A DNA stretch of 15,303 nucleotides, from the NCBI GenBank assembly GCA_032111745.1, contig JAULUH010000074.1, forward strand, positions 1 to 15,303, written 5' to 3'. This document shows positions 1 through 6,994 of this stretch, one piece after another (the first letter of the stretch is position 1; each line of letters begins with the position of its first letter). The position numbers were made by a program, and so were the translations under genes. This DNA is from JAULUH01 sp032111745. GTDB lineage: Bacteria > Chloroflexota > Anaerolineae > JAAEKA01. The notes beneath the pieces were generated by a model, which ran no database searches, had not been told where the DNA came from, and worked only from the letters and a program-made list of their open reading frames with translations.

Positions 1-565
1 AGATCAGGGACAGCGGCAGCAAGATATACAGCACCGAGCGGGTCATGTCGACCCAGAAGCTGCCCACGGTGCGGGTTTCGTGGCGGACCAGGCCGCGGAC
101 CAGCGCCACCAGCACCGCCATGCCCGCAGCCGCCGAGACGAAGTTCTGCACGGTCAGGGCAGCCATCTGGGTCAGGGCACTCAGCGTGGTTTCGCCGCCG
201 TAAGACTGCCAGTTAGTGTTGGAGGTGAAGCTCACCGCCGTGTTCCAGGCCAGGTGCGGCGGGACCGCAGCCAGCCCCTGCGGGTTCAGCGGCAACAGCG
301 CCTGCAGGCGCTGCAGGGCATACACCGCCAGCAGGCCGGCCACGTTGAACGCCAGCAGCGCCAGCGCGTACTCGCGCCAGCCCATCTCCTGGCCGGCGCT
401 GATGCCGCAGAGCCTATACAGCAGCCGCTCCACGGGGCCGAGCATTGGCTGCAGCAGCGTGGCCTCGCCCTGGTAGACACGCGCCATATAGGCACCCAGA
501 GGCTTGACGAGGAGCAGCAACACGGCGACGTAGAGACCGATCTGAAGCAGGCCGTAGGGCATCAT
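1..565 (-). CDS. kdpA: KdpA, potassium-transporting ATPase subunit A (N-terminal part, cut by window edge)
   Basis: This is the potassium-selective channel-like subunit of the KdpFABC high-affinity K+ uptake ATPase, an inner-membrane protein. Only about the first 188 of an expected 550-600 residues are in the window, and the reading frame is open to base 1. The translation begins MMPYGLLQIGLY, followed by hydrophobic segments typical of KdpA. It contains NTNWQSYGGE at about residues 116-125, which matches the first selectivity loop of the family (the loop holding Gln116 in the E. coli protein). Two adjacent ATG codons (565 and 562) are possible starts. GGAGAGG at 571-577 on the minus strand lies 5 or 8 bases upstream of them. 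The start overlaps the kdpF stop (ATGA or TGATG), so translation is probably coupled. kdpB and kdpC should follow outside the window. The family assignment is very secure; only the exact start is open. Confidence 0.97.
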   Translation of the reverse strand, partial: MMPYGLLQIGLYVAVLLLLVKPLGAYMARVYQGEATLLQPMLGPVERLLYRLCGISAGQEMGWREYALALLAFNVAGLLAVYALQRLQALLPLNPQGLAAVPPHLAWNTAVSFTSNTNWQSYGGETTLSALTQMAALTVQNFVSAAAGMAVLVALVRGLVRHETRTVGSFWVDMTRSVLYILLPLSLI

Positions 566-654
566 TCGAACCTCTCCGGCGCCAGCAGCGCGACGATGAG
601 ATAGGCCAGCAGGCCGAGCGCGACCAGGCCGGCCAGCGCATAGATGGGGGTCAT
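562..654 (-). CDS. kdpF: KdpF, small membrane subunit of the Kdp K+ ATPase
   Basis: This is a 30-residue single-pass membrane peptide that stabilises the KdpABC complex in known systems. It starts MTPIYALAGLVALGLLAYLI and ends with ALLAPERFE. The pattern is one transmembrane helix followed by a short charged end containing a P-E-[KR]-F-like motif, as in other KdpF proteins (the E. coli peptide is 29 residues). The ATG at 654 overlaps the stop of the preceding 32-residue ORF by four bases (ATGA), and its own stop overlaps the kdpA start. Length, hydrophobicity and position directly before kdpA all agree. It is too short for ordinary gene finders and could easily be missed. Confidence 0.9.
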   Translation of the reverse strand: MTPIYALAGLVALGLLAYLIVALLAPERFE

Positions 655-749
655 GCCTTATCCTCCATCAGGCCCTGGCACAGCGCCACCAGTCCAACAG
701 GGGCCGCAGCCAGGAGCAGGGTCAGGGCAACGTACAGTAAATCGTTCAT
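651..749 (-). CDS. small hydrophobic peptide leading the kdp operon
   Basis: This is a 32-residue ORF that starts MNDLLYVALTLLLAAAPVGL and ends CQGLMEDKA. It has one predicted membrane helix (about residues 4-24) and a short polar C-terminus. It begins at ATG 749, with GGAG at 756-759 about 6 bases upstream as a ribosome binding site. Its stop overlaps the kdpF start in an ATGA, so it is translationally coupled to kdpF. Small one-helix ORFs in this place occur before kdpF in some other bacteria (from memory, mainly high-GC lineages), but no function is established. It could be an accessory Kdp peptide or a leader that couples translation to kdpF. The reading frame, SD and overlap are seen directly; any function is inference. 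Confidence 0.62.
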   Translation of the reverse strand: MNDLLYVALTLLLAAAPVGLVALCQGLMEDKA

Positions 750-764
750 GGTAGGCTCCAATCG

Positions 765-778
765 CGGGCAATTGCCCG
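765..778. promoter_or_regulatory. 14-bp perfect palindrome before the kdp operon
   Basis: CGGGCAATTGCCCG is its own reverse complement. It ends 15 bases upstream of the ATG of the first kdp-operon peptide and 5 bases upstream of its Shine-Dalgarno sequence. If the -10 candidate at 789-794 is right, the palindrome lies at the start of the transcript or just at the initiation site, where a bound dimer would block transcription or a hairpin could form in the leader. Its role as an operator is inference. Confidence 0.4.
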
Positions 779-788
779 ACGATTCCAG

Positions 789-819
789 TCTATACCCAGT
801 TGCATCAAGGCGGGGACAA
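789..819 (-). promoter_or_regulatory. weak sigma70-like promoter candidate for the kdp operon
   Basis: On the minus strand TTGTCC (819-814) is followed after 19 bases by TATAGA (794-789). The -10 box is good and the -35 is moderate, but the spacing is longer than the usual 16-18, so the match is weak. It is the best pair seen between the CCCACATA-site cluster and the first kdp ATG at 749, and it would give a leader of about 30 bases. Confidence 0.3.
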
Positions 820-902
820 GGGGTCTGTGTACCCTATCAAGAAACGGTCAAAGCCGCGGCGGCGGAGGTCGTGGCTTTTAATCCGGCCGATCGTGCAGAG
901 AT

Positions 903-938
903 CCCACATACCTTATTTCCCACATAAACGGTATGTGG
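903..938. promoter_or_regulatory. cluster of three CCCACATA-type half-sites (possible operator)
   Basis: CCCACATA occurs at 903-910 and again at 919-926, exactly 16 bases apart. The first copy extends to CCACATACC (904-912) and forms a perfect 9-bp inverted repeat with GGTATGTGG at 930-938. Two direct copies and one inverted copy within 36 bases of otherwise unstructured DNA look like a regulator-binding array. It lies about 155-190 bases upstream of the first kdp-operon start codon and about 110 bases upstream of the candidate -10. The regulator is unknown; kdp operons are usually controlled by KdpDE, but I cannot match this to a known KdpE site. Confidence 0.4.
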
Positions 939-1190
939 TACATGGGGAGGGTAGGACGCTTCAGTAAATGGGATGAAGGGCTGTGATCAGGCAGATAAGA
1001 GCACGGACGCCCGACCGGAACACGGACGCCGGAGAGGGAACCGCAGAGTCGCAGAGAACGCAAAGCCGATCCCTGGACCGGAGGAGGCCGGAGCGGAACC
1101 GGAGGGGAACCGCAGAGAAGGCAAAGAGGGCAGAGGGGAAATAAGACCAGAGGAGCCAGAGCAGAGGGAACGGTTGAAGCCTTGGCTCTG
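939..1190. repeat. non-coding spacer with degenerate purine-rich repeats
   Basis: This is the rest of the roughly 440-base gap between the kdp operon and the upstream peptidase gene; no convincing gene is visible on either strand. CACGGACGCC is directly repeated at 1002-1011 and 1021-1030. GGGAACCGCAGAG occurs at 1036-1048 and 1105-1117. CGCAGAGAANGCAAAG occurs at 1050-1065 and 1111-1126 with one mismatch. Further GCAGAGG-type fragments run to about 1168. AGCAGAG (1160-1166) and CTCTGCT (1186-1192) could pair right behind the stop codon of the peptidase gene, but there is no T-run, so a terminator is not assured. Confidence 0.5.
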
Positions 1191-3422
1191 CTATGGGGGG
1201 TTGGGGGTGGCGAGGGCGCGGATGTCGAGGGCGGGGTCGCCGAGGAGGTTGAAGGTGCGGATCATGTCGTCGCTGGTGCGGCGGTTTTGGACGAGCTCCT
1301 GTTTGGCGGCCTGGATGGCCTCGCCCAGGGTGGGGTGCTGGCCGCTGAGGAGGTGGTCGTAGAAGGCCAGGGCCACGGGCAGCTGCTCGGAGGTGATGCC
1401 CTCGCTGGAGGGCATGAAGGCGGCCACGGCGCCGCCGTCGGCCCAGAGCAGGGCCTCGGACATGGATTCGGTGCTGGGGTGGTGGAAGAAGCCGGTGAGG
1501 CAGGTCATGGCGGTGACGATGGGCAGGCGGTTCCGGTTGCGCAGGGAGGCGGCGTCCGCGCTGCTGAGCAGCTCGCCGGCCCACCACTCAGGGCTGCCAT
1601 GCCCGGCGTAATTGACCAGGGCCACGCCGGCCTCCAGGGCGTCGAAGAGGGCGCGGCGGGCGGTGGCGGGTTGGGCCAGGGCGGGGTCGTCCAGGTAGAG
1701 GGACTGCACCTGCAGGCCGGCGGGGGAAAGAACCTGATCGGCGATGCGGCGGGAGGCAGCCGGGAACTCCGGCTCGTCGTCGGCCACCAGCAGGGCGCGG
1801 CGCAGCCAGTCGCTATCCGCGGGCGCCTGCTCGTAGGCGATGATCTTGTCCACGGCGGTGGCGATCTGCTTGGGGGTCTGAGCGGGCAGGCGGCCGACGG
1901 CGAGCTCGGGCTGCAGGTCGCCGTCGAGGTCGGCGAAGCAGTGGTCGCTGGCGGTCTCGCCCACGAAGTAGGTATCGACCAGGCAGGTAGGCAGGCGGGC
2001 GGCCTCCTGGCCGGCAGGGCCGGCGTAGCCCTGGGGGTCGTAGCTGGCGTCCCCGGCCAGCAGCAGGAAGCGCGGCGGGGCAGGCCACTGCCCGGCGGCG
2101 TGGCGCAGGAAGGCGCGGATGGGCTCGGGGCCGGGGCGGCCGTCGCCGAACTGCTCGTAGATGGCGGTGGCGTCCACGGCCAGGGTGGCCAGGCCCGCGG
2201 CCTGCCGCCGGTCCAGCAGGGGCTGAAGCGGGGCCAGGAGGTCGGACGGGCCGATGGCCAGGTAATCGGCCGGCGGCAGGTTGCGCAGGTCGACGGGCAC
2301 GGGGGCGGCGAGGCTGATGGGCGGGGGCAGGGCCCCGGCGGTGGCGGCGGCGTAGCGGCGCTGGTCGGGGGCGGTATCGGCGAAGGCCAGGCCGCTGGCG
2401 TCCGCGGCCAGCGCGCCCGCGGCGGCCTGCAGGGCCACGGGGGCCGCGGGATCGGTGACATCCCACAGCAGGGGCGCGTCCCCGGGCGCGAAGCCGCCGA
2501 GCTGGAAGCTGCCGGCCGGTGCGCTGAACTCTACAGCGCCCGCGCTGGCGGCGAGCTGGCGAGGGTAGGTGAGCGTGAGCCAGTCGGGAAAATCCTGCTC
2601 GACGCGGGCGCCGGTGTCCCCGGGCGCCTTGAGCACGAGCTGGTTGGCGCCGGCCTGCAGCGCGCCGGGGGGGAGGCTGGCTTGCAGGCTCCAGTAGCCG
2701 CGGCCATCGTGGGTGCCCTCGGCCACCAGCTGGCCGTTGAGCCAGGCTTCGACGTGGTGATCGGGGTTGGCATCAGGGGAGGCGGTGTTGGCCCACAGGC
2801 GCAGGTGGAGGTCCGCTGGCCCGGGGGCCAGGTTGGGCAGGTCAAAGGGCAGGGCGACCTCCCGGCGGGCAAACAGCCCGGGGCCGAGCCACTTGCCGGA
2901 GGGGTCGGCGGTGGCGGCGGGCGGGGCGGCCTCGTCCACAGGCAGGCGGGCGTTGTAGACTTCTCGCCAGTCGAGGCGCAAGGTATCGGAGACCACGCTG
3001 GTGGCGGGGCCGGCAGGAGGGGAGATGGGCCGCGTGGCCGGGCGCAGGCCACCGGCGGGGGCGGCCTCCAGCCAATAGACGCGGCCGGCGCTTTCGCGCT
3101 GGTCGCCCGGCGCGGCATAGAAGACCAGGCGCAGGTCCCGGCCGCGGCCGATGGGGAGCAGGGGCACGGGCTGGTCGCCCTGGCGCAGCTGCCATTGCTC
3201 CGGGGGCACTATGGCCGGGTCGAGGCCGGCCGCCTGCAGGGCCTCGGCGGTGATGGCGGTGAGGCCAGCCGGCCCGGTGGTGATCTTCAAGGGCAGGGAG
3301 GAGCTGGCAGAATGCTGCCGGCCTGACAAGGCGCGCAGCCCGGCGCAGGCGCCCAGCAGCAGCACCGCGGCCAGGAGGAGGGCGACCCGGGCTAGCCTCA
3401 GGCGGCGGAAAGAAAGCCGCAT
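1191..3422 (-). CDS. C25-family (gingipain-like) cysteine peptidase, lipoprotein
   Basis: This is a 743-residue predicted surface lipoprotein peptidase. The N-terminus has arginines, a hydrophobic stretch and the lipobox LGAC with Cys26. Residues about 45-380 form a beta-rich N-terminal region that opens with LKITTGPAGLTAITAEALQ, the kind of segment found ahead of C25 catalytic domains. The Peptidase C25 domain runs from about 386 to 735. His608 in NYAGHGSPEWW and Cys641 in TAMTCLTGFF make the expected His-Cys pair; their 33-residue separation equals that of His211 and Cys244 in gingipain RgpB. The segment LADLDGDLQPELAVGRLPA-like (acidic, then VGRLP) is also typical of the family. It is the last gene of its operon, starting 11 bases after the stalk-protein stop and without a clear Shine-Dalgarno, so translation is likely coupled. 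It is a paralogue of the gene at 4512-6974. Substrate and cleavage specificity cannot be told from sequence. Confidence 0.9.
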   Translation of the reverse strand: MRLSFRRLRLARVALLLAAVLLLGACAGLRALSGRQHSASSSLPLKITTGPAGLTAITAEALQAAGLDPAIVPPEQWQLRQGDQPVPLLPIGRGRDLRLVFYAAPGDQRESAGRVYWLEAAPAGGLRPATRPISPPAGPATSVVSDTLRLDWREVYNARLPVDEAAPPAATADPSGKWLGPGLFARREVALPFDLPNLAPGPADLHLRLWANTASPDANPDHHVEAWLNGQLVAEGTHDGRGYWSLQASLPPGALQAGANQLVLKAPGDTGARVEQDFPDWLTLTYPRQLAASAGAVEFSAPAGSFQLGGFAPGDAPLLWDVTDPAAPVALQAAAGALAADASGLAFADTAPDQRRYAAATAGALPPPISLAAPVPVDLRNLPPADYLAIGPSDLLAPLQPLLDRRQAAGLATLAVDATAIYEQFGDGRPGPEPIRAFLRHAAGQWPAPPRFLLLAGDASYDPQGYAGPAGQEAARLPTCLVDTYFVGETASDHCFADLDGDLQPELAVGRLPAQTPKQIATAVDKIIAYEQAPADSDWLRRALLVADDEPEFPAASRRIADQVLSPAGLQVQSLYLDDPALAQPATARRALFDALEAGVALVNYAGHGSPEWWAGELLSSADAASLRNRNRLPIVTAMTCLTGFFHHPSTESMSEALLWADGGAVAAFMPSSEGITSEQLPVALAFYDHLLSGQHPTLGEAIQAAKQELVQNRRTSDDMIRTFNLLGDPALDIRALATPNPP

Positions 3423-3433
3423 GGGATACGGTT

Positions 3434-4474
3434 CTAGCCCCCGCTGCGCCAGCGCAGCCAGAGCAGCACCATGAGGCCGGCGATCAGAAGGGCGGTGACC
3501 ACAGAGCCGAGGGCGACGACGCCGAGGGTGGCCTGGGGGCGGGTAACGGGCGGCGCCGGCGGCGGCGTGGGCCGTGGCGCGCGCGTGGGCAGCACCACCC
3601 GGGGGGCCAGCTCAGGCGAAGGGGCAGCCGGGGCCTGCGCCAGCGCAGCCGGGGTAGCCGCCGGCATCTGCTCAGCGGCGAGCCGTTGCTGGGGGGACTG
3701 GGTAGGCAGCGTGGCGGGCGCGGCTGGCAGGGCGGCTGGAGGCAGCGACGTGGGCGTAGCTGCTTCGATCACCGCGGGCGTGACTGCGGCCGGGACCACG
3801 GCCGGAGGGAGTGGCGTGTCTACGGCGGGCAGGGTTGGCTGGACCGTGGCCTGGTTCGGGAAGGGAGTGAAGGTGGGCGTCGAGGTCACGAAGGCGCCGG
3901 AGGCTCCGGGGGTGACAGGCTGCAGCCCGCTGACGGTAGTGGGCGTGGCGGTCGCCGCCGGCTGGGTGGCGGTCGCCGCCGGCTGGGTGGCTACCGGCTG
4001 GGTGGGGGTAAACGTCGGCGTGCTCTGCGGCTGGGCCTGGCCGATGGTGATGGCCGGCGGATCGGAGGGAAAGGGGCTCTCGTTGCCGCTGAGGTCGTAA
4101 GCGACCAGGGTGTAGTAGTAGGTCCGGCCCGAGAGCACGCCGGTGTCGGTGTACTGGTAGGTAAAGCCGGCGGTATCGCCCTGGGGCGGGAAATCCTCCA
4201 GCATCACCCCCCGGCCGGGGTCGTTAGGGATCTCGCTGCGAAAGAGCTGGAAGCCGCCGGTGTCGATCTCGGTGCCGGTGCGCCACTCCAGCAGGACGGT
4301 GTTGCCCTGCAGGTTGGCGCGGAAGTACTGCACGTCGATGGCGGTAGGCCCCTGAGCGCGTGCGGGTGCCAGGAGGGCCAGGAAGGCCAGCAGGCTGAGG
4401 AGGGCGGCCCAGGCTGGGCAGGGCCGCCCCCTCAGGTGGGCGGGCATTGGGTTGGCTGGTGGAGAGGCGTTCAT
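3434..4474 (-). CDS. membrane-anchored Fn3-domain protein with Pro/Thr/Ala-rich stalk
   Basis: This is a 346-residue predicted surface protein. A signal peptide ends near PARA-QG (residue 40/41). One fibronectin type III-like domain spans about 45-144, with LLEWRTGTEIDTGGFQLFRS and a YYYTLVAYDLSGNES strand. A stalk rich in Pro, Thr and Ala covers about 146-314 and has no predicted fold. One membrane helix (about 316-340) then ends in the basic tail RWRSGG, which fixes the protein with its N-terminus outside. GAGGTGG 4 bases ahead supports ATG 4474; the internal ATG for Met10 has no SD. It lies between two C25 peptidase genes, 37 and 11 bases from them, so it is likely their substrate, anchor or partner, though this is inference. 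No LPXTG-type sorting motif is seen. The stalk contains a short tandem repeat at 3945-3986. Confidence 0.85.
   Translation of the reverse strand: MNASPPANPMPAHLRGRPCPAWAALLSLLAFLALLAPARAQGPTAIDVQYFRANLQGNTVLLEWRTGTEIDTGGFQLFRSEIPNDPGRGVMLEDFPPQGDTAGFTYQYTDTGVLSGRTYYYTLVAYDLSGNESPFPSDPPAITIGQAQPQSTPTFTPTQPVATQPAATATQPAATATPTTVSGLQPVTPGASGAFVTSTPTFTPFPNQATVQPTLPAVDTPLPPAVVPAAVTPAVIEAATPTSLPPAALPAAPATLPTQSPQQRLAAEQMPAATPAALAQAPAAPSPELAPRVVLPTRAPRPTPPPAPPVTRPQATLGVVALGSVVTALLIAGLMVLLWLRWRSGG
3945..3986. repeat. two perfect 21-bp tandem copies in the stalk of the Fn3 protein
   Basis: Bases 3945-3965 and 3966-3986 are identical 21-mers, followed by a shorter, degenerate third copy (3987-4001). The unit is seven codons and encodes TQPAATA in the Pro/Thr/Ala-rich stalk, so copy number can change without breaking the frame. 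Confidence 0.85.
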
Positions 4475-4485
4475 GAGCCACCTCG

Positions 4486-4506
4486 GCCCGGCGCCGGCCG
4501 CCGGGC
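4486..4506 (-). promoter_or_regulatory. GC-rich hairpin between the C25 peptidase and stalk-protein genes
   Basis: GCCCGGCG (4486-4493) and CGCCGGGC (4499-4506) form a perfect 8-bp stem with a 5-base loop, extendable by a wobble and one more pair. It fills most of the gap between the peptidase stop (4512) and the Shine-Dalgarno of the stalk gene (about 4478-4484). No T-run follows. It could protect the upstream transcript end or reduce expression of the downstream genes. Confidence 0.45.
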
Positions 4507-4511
4507 TGTTC

Positions 4512-6974
4512 CTATCTGTGCAGGGTTACCAGGGGCAGGGCCATGCGCTGCCAGGACACGGCGCCCACCGTCGTAGCGGGGTCGCCGAAGATGGTCATGG
4601 TGTGAAGCAGAGTCGTGTTCACGGGCGAGCTACCGCCCAGGACAGCGAATAATTCGGCTTTGGCCTGGACGGTGGCCGGGCCCACGCGCTGGACGCCTTC
4701 CCAGAGGATGGCATCGAGCAGCGAGGTATGCAGGAGGTTCTCCACGAAGGTGGTGCCGAGGCCGGAAGGGGACCAGGACACCACAGACCCGCCTGCAGCA
4801 TGGCGCAGCATCTCCTCGGCCACCGCCTGCTGGTTGGCGTTGGCGTGGGCGAAGTAGCCGTCCAGGCAGTTGAGAGTCACAACAAAGGGGAGCCGGCTGC
4901 CGTTGCTGAGCCGGGGGGTCATGGTAGTGTTCCAGATGCCCTCGTGGGCCCACCAATCCAGGGAGCCGTGGCCCAGGTAGTTGACCATGAGCACGCCGTC
5001 GTTGATGGCCTGGACCATGGTGTCGGTGACCTTGCCGACCTGATCGACCGGGTGCGTGACGCCCAGGTAATCGCGGATGGGCTCGATGTCGGGCGGCAGA
5101 TGGTTGGCGATGACGCGATCGGCGACCAGGGGATAGTCGCCGGTGCTGTCGGTGTTATCGGCCACAAAGAGGGCCCGTTTCTGCCAGGCCGCAGCGCCAG
5201 GCTGTTGGGCCTCGTAGGCGATGATCTTGTCCACCATGGTGGTGGCTTCGGCCAGGGAGCGGGCGGGCAGGCGGCCCACGGACAGCTCGGGCACGGGGTC
5301 GGCGTCGAGGTTGACGAAGGCGTTGTCGCTGGGCACCTCGCCCTGCCAGGGGTCTTCCCAGACCAGGTAGGGGGGGATACGGTTGGGCTCGGGGGTGCCG
5401 TAGGTGGGGGCGCCGTAGCCCTTGAAGTTCCAGTTGCCGTCGCCCAGCAGCACGATGTACTGCGGAGCCGGGCCCTGCCAGCTCTTCACCGCGTGGTCGA
5501 CGAAGCGGCGAATGGCCTCGGGGTGGAAGATGCCGTAGTTAAACTGCTCGTAGAGCTCGGCGACGTTGACCACGGCGGTCTTGAAGCCGTCGTGGCTGGC
5601 CCGATAGCTGGCCAGGCGCTCCGCCTGGGGCAGGAAATCGGCGTGGCTGATGATAATCCAGTTGGCGCGGTTGGACGTGGCGCGCACGGTGCTGGGCAGA
5701 GGGGCGGCGATCTGCCTGGGCTTGCGGGCCTGGCCGGCGGCGAGGGCCAGGTACTGGCTGTTGGCGCCGGGGTTGAGCTGCGCGGTGAGGGTACGGCTGC
5801 CGTCGCCGGCAGTGCCCACCGAGGCACCGGTGAGGCGCAGCGGCAGCAGGGGGTTGGTGATGTCGTAGAGCAGCAGGTCGGGGGAGGAGAAGCCGGTGAG
5901 GGTGAAGCGCTGGGGGCCGGCCTGGTCGGCGGTAAAGGGCAGCTGGTCGTTCCAGGCCTGGTAGAGCCGGCGGTAACGGATCTTGTAGTAGTTGGCGTAG
6001 AGGATGTCGTTGGCGTAGGCCGCGGGGCTGGCCTTGGGCAGGCCCACGATGCCGGCGTCCACGACGGCGTCCAGCTGCTGCTGGCGCAGGAGCTCCTCGG
6101 GGGTGAGGGCGGCCTGGACCTGCCGGGCGGAGTCGGCGGGGTTGACCACGGTGACGATCACGTCGTTGTCCCCGCGGCGCAGCCAGGCGGCGGGCAGGGT
6201 ACCCTCGAACACCAGGACCTGGTGGTTATCGAAGCTGGGGCTCAAGACCTGCTGTTGGGGCTCGTTCAGGCTGACCCGAAAGTAGTGGGTGCCGGTCTTG
6301 CGCCGCGAGGCGATCTCGATGCTCAGGGTGGCGTCGTAGGACTCCGGTGCGGGCGAGGGCACGCTGGAGCGCAGGGTGTAGGCCCGCTCGGCGGGAGCGG
6401 CACCGACGTACATGTATTCCCACCACCAGGTGTCGCGGGTGGGCCAGCTCAGGGTCTGGTGGCTGAACCAGTAGTGGTTCTCCTCGGCGTAGTGGGTGGT
6501 CCAGAAGCTGGGCGGGGCCGCGGCAGCGCCGCCCGGGGCGACGTTGGCCGTCTGCATGCGGGGACCGGGGCTGCCTCCGGCGGCCAGCCAGTAGACATTG
6601 TCGTCGGTGTACTTCTCCTGCATCTGGGTCCCCCGGAAGCGCTGGCCGTAGAACTCGACGAAGTCCCCGGAGTCCAGGCGGCCATCGGCCTCGCCCGGCA
6701 CGGCAATGGCGACGGGTTGGCCCTGGCTGTTGAGGGTAAAGGTGCGGGGGTCTACCGCGGCCGTGTTCCAGCCGGCGGCCTGCAGGTCCGCCGCGGTGAC
6801 TCGGACGAGGCCGTCCGTGGCCACCAGCAGTTTCAGGCAGAGGGGCGCTGCGGTGTCGGGGCAGGGCAGGGCTGCGGCCGGCTCGGCCGGCCCCACGGCC
6901 GCGGCTACGGGCCCGGGCAGGGACGCCAGCACCAGGAGCGAAGCCAATATCGCCATCATCGTGTTACGCATCAT
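4512..6974 (-). CDS. C25-family (gingipain-like) cysteine peptidase, secreted
   Basis: This is an 820-residue predicted secreted cysteine peptidase. A signal peptide (about 1-25, MMRNTMMAILASLLVLASLP and on to PVAA-A) has no lipobox cysteine. The following region opens with LKLLVATDGLVRVTAADLQ, typical of the N-terminal part of C25 proteins, and is beta-rich to about residue 430. The catalytic C25 domain covers about 438-805, with His669 in NYLGHGSLDWW and Cys703 in VTLNCLDGYF. Their spacing of 34 residues matches the gingipain pattern. ATG 6974 is favoured: GGAGGAG at 6985-6991 lies 10 bases upstream. The gene begins 20 bases after the PqqD-like gene, so the two are co-transcribed. No C-terminal sorting domain of the type IX secretion kind follows the catalytic domain. 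It is a paralogue of 1191-3422, but soluble where that one is lipid-anchored. Confidence 0.92.
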   Translation of the reverse strand: MMRNTMMAILASLLVLASLPGPVAAAVGPAEPAAALPCPDTAAPLCLKLLVATDGLVRVTAADLQAAGWNTAAVDPRTFTLNSQGQPVAIAVPGEADGRLDSGDFVEFYGQRFRGTQMQEKYTDDNVYWLAAGGSPGPRMQTANVAPGGAAAAPPSFWTTHYAEENHYWFSHQTLSWPTRDTWWWEYMYVGAAPAERAYTLRSSVPSPAPESYDATLSIEIASRRKTGTHYFRVSLNEPQQQVLSPSFDNHQVLVFEGTLPAAWLRRGDNDVIVTVVNPADSARQVQAALTPEELLRQQQLDAVVDAGIVGLPKASPAAYANDILYANYYKIRYRRLYQAWNDQLPFTADQAGPQRFTLTGFSSPDLLLYDITNPLLPLRLTGASVGTAGDGSRTLTAQLNPGANSQYLALAAGQARKPRQIAAPLPSTVRATSNRANWIIISHADFLPQAERLASYRASHDGFKTAVVNVAELYEQFNYGIFHPEAIRRFVDHAVKSWQGPAPQYIVLLGDGNWNFKGYGAPTYGTPEPNRIPPYLVWEDPWQGEVPSDNAFVNLDADPVPELSVGRLPARSLAEATTMVDKIIAYEAQQPGAAAWQKRALFVADNTDSTGDYPLVADRVIANHLPPDIEPIRDYLGVTHPVDQVGKVTDTMVQAINDGVLMVNYLGHGSLDWWAHEGIWNTTMTPRLSNGSRLPFVVTLNCLDGYFAHANANQQAVAEEMLRHAAGGSVVSWSPSGLGTTFVENLLHTSLLDAILWEGVQRVGPATVQAKAELFAVLGGSSPVNTTLLHTMTIFGDPATTVGAVSWQRMALPLVTLHR

Positions 6975-6994
6975 TGCTGTGAAACTCCTCCAGG

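Noticed and set aside
80..604. 174-codon plus-strand open frame at the left edge
   Set aside because: It is antisense to kdpA and kdpF, whose translations match their families closely.
1160..1192. hairpin after the lipoprotein C25 gene as an intrinsic terminator
   Set aside because: The 7-bp stem has a 19-base loop and no T-run after it, and it overlaps the stop codon.
961..1587. 208-codon minus-strand open frame running through the spacer into the peptidase gene
   Set aside because: It is frame-shifted against the peptidase and encodes Arg/Pro/His-rich low-complexity sequence; the repeats explain the open part.
1182..3326. 714-codon plus-strand open frame
   Set aside because: It is antisense to the C25 lipoprotein gene. 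Its translation is Gly/Ala/Val/Gln-rich with no domain motifs, as expected for an opposite-strand shadow in GC-rich DNA.
1191..6974. type IX secretion substrates like gingipains of Porphyromonas
   Set aside because: The proteins end shortly after the catalytic domain with no C-terminal sorting domain, and one is a lipoprotein.
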